A DNA stretch of 63,098 bases from DASZTU01 sp035547675. Lineage in GTDB: Bacteria > Pseudomonadota > Alphaproteobacteria > Rhizobiales > Devosiaceae. Where the stretch lies: positions 1 through 63,098 of the forward strand of contig DASZUI010000280.1 of the NCBI GenBank assembly GCA_035547675.1, given 5' to 3'. Below the pieces are notes generated by a model. The model worked only from the letters and a program-made list of their open reading frames with translations, was not told the origin of the DNA and made no database searches. Positions 61,076-63,098 of the stretch are shown in pieces (position 1 is the first letter of the stretch; every line of letters starts with the position of its first letter). The translations under genes and the position numbers were made by a program.

Positions 61076-62665
61076 TCAGGCGGCGCTGCGGATGGGACCG
61101 GCGCGGTCCGACGGCGCGTTGAGCGCGCGCGCCAGCTCGCGGAAGGCCTTCGCCTTGAGCGCCGGCGCGAAAAGATAGCCCTGCGCCTGCAGGACGCCGC
61201 GGGCCTTCAGATAGCGGACCTGCGCCTCCGTCTCGACGCCCTCCGCCACCACGGATTTGCCGAGGTCGCGCGCGAGCGCGATCAGCCCGTCGAGCACCGG
61301 CACCTGCTTGCTATCCGGCTTGATCATGTCGACGAAGATCCGGTCGATCTTGATGATGTCGACGCCCAGCGTCTGCAGGTAGGCAAGGTTCGAATGGCCG
61401 GTGCCGGCATCGTCCATGGCGAGCTTGGCGCCGAGCTTGTGCAACCCCTCGATCACCGCATGGGCCTGCGCGGAATTGCCGATCTCCCGCCGCTCCGTGA
61501 TCTCGAATACCAGCTGCGACAGGCTGACCGGGGAATCCGCGAAGATCGCCTGCACGTCCTCCACGATCGATGTGTCCCTGAAATGACCCTCGAACAGGTT
61601 GATCGAAACCTTCATCTCCGGCATTTCGCGGCAAAGCTCGGAGAGGTCGACGCGCATCTGCTGCATCAGGCTCACCGTCATCGGAATGGCGAGGCCCGTC
61701 TGCTCGGCATAGTCGATGAACGCCCCCGGCGAGACGATTTCGCCGTTCTTCTTCTCCCAGCGACAAAGCATCTCGCAGCCCAGCAGCCGTCCATTCCTGA
61801 GGTCGATCACCGGCTGGTAATAGGGCTTGAGTTCGCCATGCGCGATCGCCTGCTCCAGGCTGAAGGCCGGCAGATTGGCGCGCCGGACATATTGTAGCAG
61901 CAGCACCAGCACGGCGGCGCTCAAGAGGCAGGCGAGCACGGTCAGCCCGACGCCCAGTCCGCTGTAGCTGGCCTTCACCGCATCGAACGGCGCCGCCACT
62001 TCCGTGCGCAGCGGAATTTCGCCGGCAAAGGACTGCGCGTCGATGAACGCGGCATCGGATTTGCGTCCGTCATATCCGGCCGCATCGCCGAGCGTGGCGA
62101 CGAGCGTCCCGTTGGTGAGCGCGATCCTCACCATGCTCGCGGGCGCCAGGCTCGAAAGCAGGCTGTCGAGGCTGCTCGACAGGATCGGCACGAAGGCGGA
62201 TACCTGCCGCTCGGCGCCCAGCGACTGCGTGACCTTGAGCATCGGCATGTCGAGATGGTCGAGCTTGACCAGCGAGGCGCTTTCGGTGTGCCCCGGCACC
62301 GACAGGCTGTCGCTCAGCGGTGAATACGCGAATTGCTGGCCGAAGGCGTCGCAATACTGCAGGCCGGACGTATTCTCGACCAGCACGTCCTTGACGTCGA
62401 GGCTGGCCTGCATGGCGCTGCGGACATTGGCGATGAAGCCGGGCGTGCAGAGCGGCGCGCTGCTGCCCAGCACCTGCCGCAACACACTCACCGCGTCGTC
62501 GGCATTGGCCTCGATGCGGTCGCCGACATTGTCGACGGCGCGCTGCATCTGCGCGGTCTCGCGCTGGCGGACATAGTTGTCGAGCAACAGGTCCACTGCG
62601 GCCACCGGCAGGAAGGCGAACACCACGCCAATCGCCGCCACGATATTGGGAACTTTCGACCGCAC
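61076..62665 (-). CDS. CSS-motif type EAL cyclic-di-GMP phosphodiesterase, membrane-bound
   Basis: 529 residues from a GTG at 62665. Membrane helices near 8-28 and 236-258 bracket a periplasmic domain (with Cys73 and Cys105) of the redox-sensing CSS type, followed by an EAL domain (268-515). Catalytic residues are largely kept: Glu298 in GCEML (Met in place of Ala), Asn356, Glu388 (FEITE), Asp418-Asp419 (MDDAGTG), Lys439 and Glu475. It should hydrolyse c-di-GMP to pGpG. The start is uncertain because no strong ribosome binding site is visible and the frame stays open to 62845 through the inverted repeat. Confidence 0.88.
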   Translation of the reverse strand: MRSKVPNIVAAIGVVFAFLPVAAVDLLLDNYVRQRETAQMQRAVDNVGDRIEANADDAVSVLRQVLGSSAPLCTPGFIANVRSAMQASLDVKDVLVENTSGLQYCDAFGQQFAYSPLSDSLSVPGHTESASLVKLDHLDMPMLKVTQSLGAERQVSAFVPILSSSLDSLLSSLAPASMVRIALTNGTLVATLGDAAGYDGRKSDAAFIDAQSFAGEIPLRTEVAAPFDAVKASYSGLGVGLTVLACLLSAAVLVLLLQYVRRANLPAFSLEQAIAHGELKPYYQPVIDLRNGRLLGCEMLCRWEKKNGEIVSPGAFIDYAEQTGLAIPMTVSLMQQMRVDLSELCREMPEMKVSINLFEGHFRDTSIVEDVQAIFADSPVSLSQLVFEITERREIGNSAQAHAVIEGLHKLGAKLAMDDAGTGHSNLAYLQTLGVDIIKIDRIFVDMIKPDSKQVPVLDGLIALARDLGKSVVAEGVETEAQVRYLKARGVLQAQGYLFAPALKAKAFRELARALNAPSDRAGPIRSAA

Positions 62666-62784
62666 CGCGCAACTCGGACCTAAGGCGCATTCACCATAGA
62701 CGGCGCGATTTAAGCCGCAGTTAAAGCAAACTGGACAAAGCCTTGTGCCAGCGCCCCCTCCGGGCCGCGGGGTCACGGCGCGGC

Positions 62785-62880
62785 AAACTGGATTCCCGCC
62801 TTCGCGGGAATGACGAAATGGATTTGGCACGGCATCGCCACCCAACCGGCGTCATTCCCGCGAAGGCGGGAATCCAGTTT
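62785..62880. repeat. Perfect 30-bp inverted repeat, ATTCCCGCGAAGGCGGGAAT type
   Basis: Arms at 62785-62814 and 62851-62880 are exact reverse complements over 30 bp and are separated by 36 bp. Each arm itself contains the self-complementary block ATTCCCGCCTTCGCGGGAAT. Elements with this core are widespread intergenic REP-like repeats in proteobacteria. It lies between the 3' end of aspS and the 5' region of the EAL gene, both on the minus strand, so it could end aspS transcription. Confidence 0.85.
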
Positions 62881-62897
62881 TCCAACCGGAGCCGAGC

Positions 62898-63098
62898 CTA
62901 TTTCTCCTGCACGTTGACCCGGATGTGGAGCTCGCGCAATTGCTTGGCCGTCGCCGGAGACGGCGCGCCCATCAGCAGGTCTTCCGCCTGCTGGTTCATC
63001 GGGAACAGCGTGATCTCGCGCAGGTTCTGCGCCCCGCAGAGCAGCATGACGATGCGGTCGATGCCGAAAGCCGCCCCGCCATGCGGCGGCGCGCCATA
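62898..63098 (-). CDS. aspS: Aspartate--tRNA ligase, C-terminal fragment (5' part outside the window)
   Basis: 67 codons ending with TAG at 62900-62898. The visible end carries class II motif 3 (GAAFGIDRIVMLL, with the ATP-binding arginine) preceded by YGAPPHG, and the tail block APSPATAKQLRELHIRV normal for bacterial AspRS. The rest lies beyond the right edge. Confidence 0.93.
   Translation of the reverse strand, partial: YGAPPHGGAAFGIDRIVMLLCGAQNLREITLFPMNQQAEDLLMGAPSPATAKQLRELHIRVNVQEK

Noticed and set aside
62666..62845. N-terminal extension of the EAL protein through the inverted repeat
   Set aside because: The added residues come from repeat DNA and contain no signal or domain; the GTG at 62665 gives a normal CSS-EAL topology.

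Overview
The window is a high-GC alphaproteobacterial chromosome segment. A FixL/FixK-type oxygen-response island, rhizobial-style TAGAGCRTTTTC palindromic repeats, many LacI/GntR/IclR-controlled ABC importers and a B-family cytochrome oxidase point to Hyphomicrobiales, possibly Devosiaceae. The order is an inference from gene content and I cannot confirm genus. The window starts inside a lacI-type gene and ends inside aspS. No intergenic gap exceeds about 300 bases. I saw no rRNA, no CRISPR array, no phage and no intact transposase.

Layout. (1) 1-5776: LacI regulator (cut by the left edge), a CUT1-type sugar importer without its ATPase, and a cytoplasmic sulfatase. (2) 5774-12224: a palindromic repeat, a GntR/FCD regulator, a complete branched-chain-amino-acid-type (Liv) importer and an Asp/Glu/hydantoin racemase-family protein. 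(3) 12266-20712: an SMP-30 sugar lactonase, an IclR regulator fused to a second, apparently inactive SMP-30 domain, and a divergent SDR - CUT1 importer - GH51 arabinofuranosidase operon. (4) 20840-33293: two divergent operons around LacI-type operators, carrying L-rhamnose mutarotase, L-rhamnonate dehydratase, a Dpp-type importer, a TIM-barrel lactonase-like hydrolase, a LacI regulator, a second sulfatase, an SDR and a pyridoxal/L-fucose dehydrogenase-type aldo-keto reductase. Together they look like a pathway for sulfated 6-deoxyhexose.

(5) 33436-39732: a two-component system followed by a VIT/CCC1 metal transporter, divergent from an FMN-binding protein, ApbE, an RnfD-ferredoxin reductase fusion and a b561 cytochrome. 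I read this as a transmembrane flavin electron-export module. (6) 39974-41191: chromate transporter. (7) 41251-58417: a low-oxygen island. It has CBS-BON and BON proteins, an OmpR-type regulator, a FixK-type CRP protein, a FixL-like haem-PAS hybrid kinase, a zinc alcohol dehydrogenase, an MgtA-type ATPase, a translational-machinery-like protein, an SDR, a tandem universal stress protein, membrane proteins and a ba3-type oxidase with its own dihaem cytochrome c. Five FixK-box-like sites lie in front of these units.

(8) 58503-63098: tRNA-Gln(CTG) with a recognisable promoter, a malic enzyme with a phosphotransacetylase domain, a CSS-EAL phosphodiesterase, a perfect 30-bp inverted repeat, and the C-terminus of aspartyl-tRNA synthetase.

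The most unusual items are the IclR-SMP30 fusion with replaced metal ligands, the sulfatase/rhamnose locus on a peptide-type importer, the flavin module wired to a two-component/VIT operon, and a repeat family that supplies stop codons to neighbouring genes.
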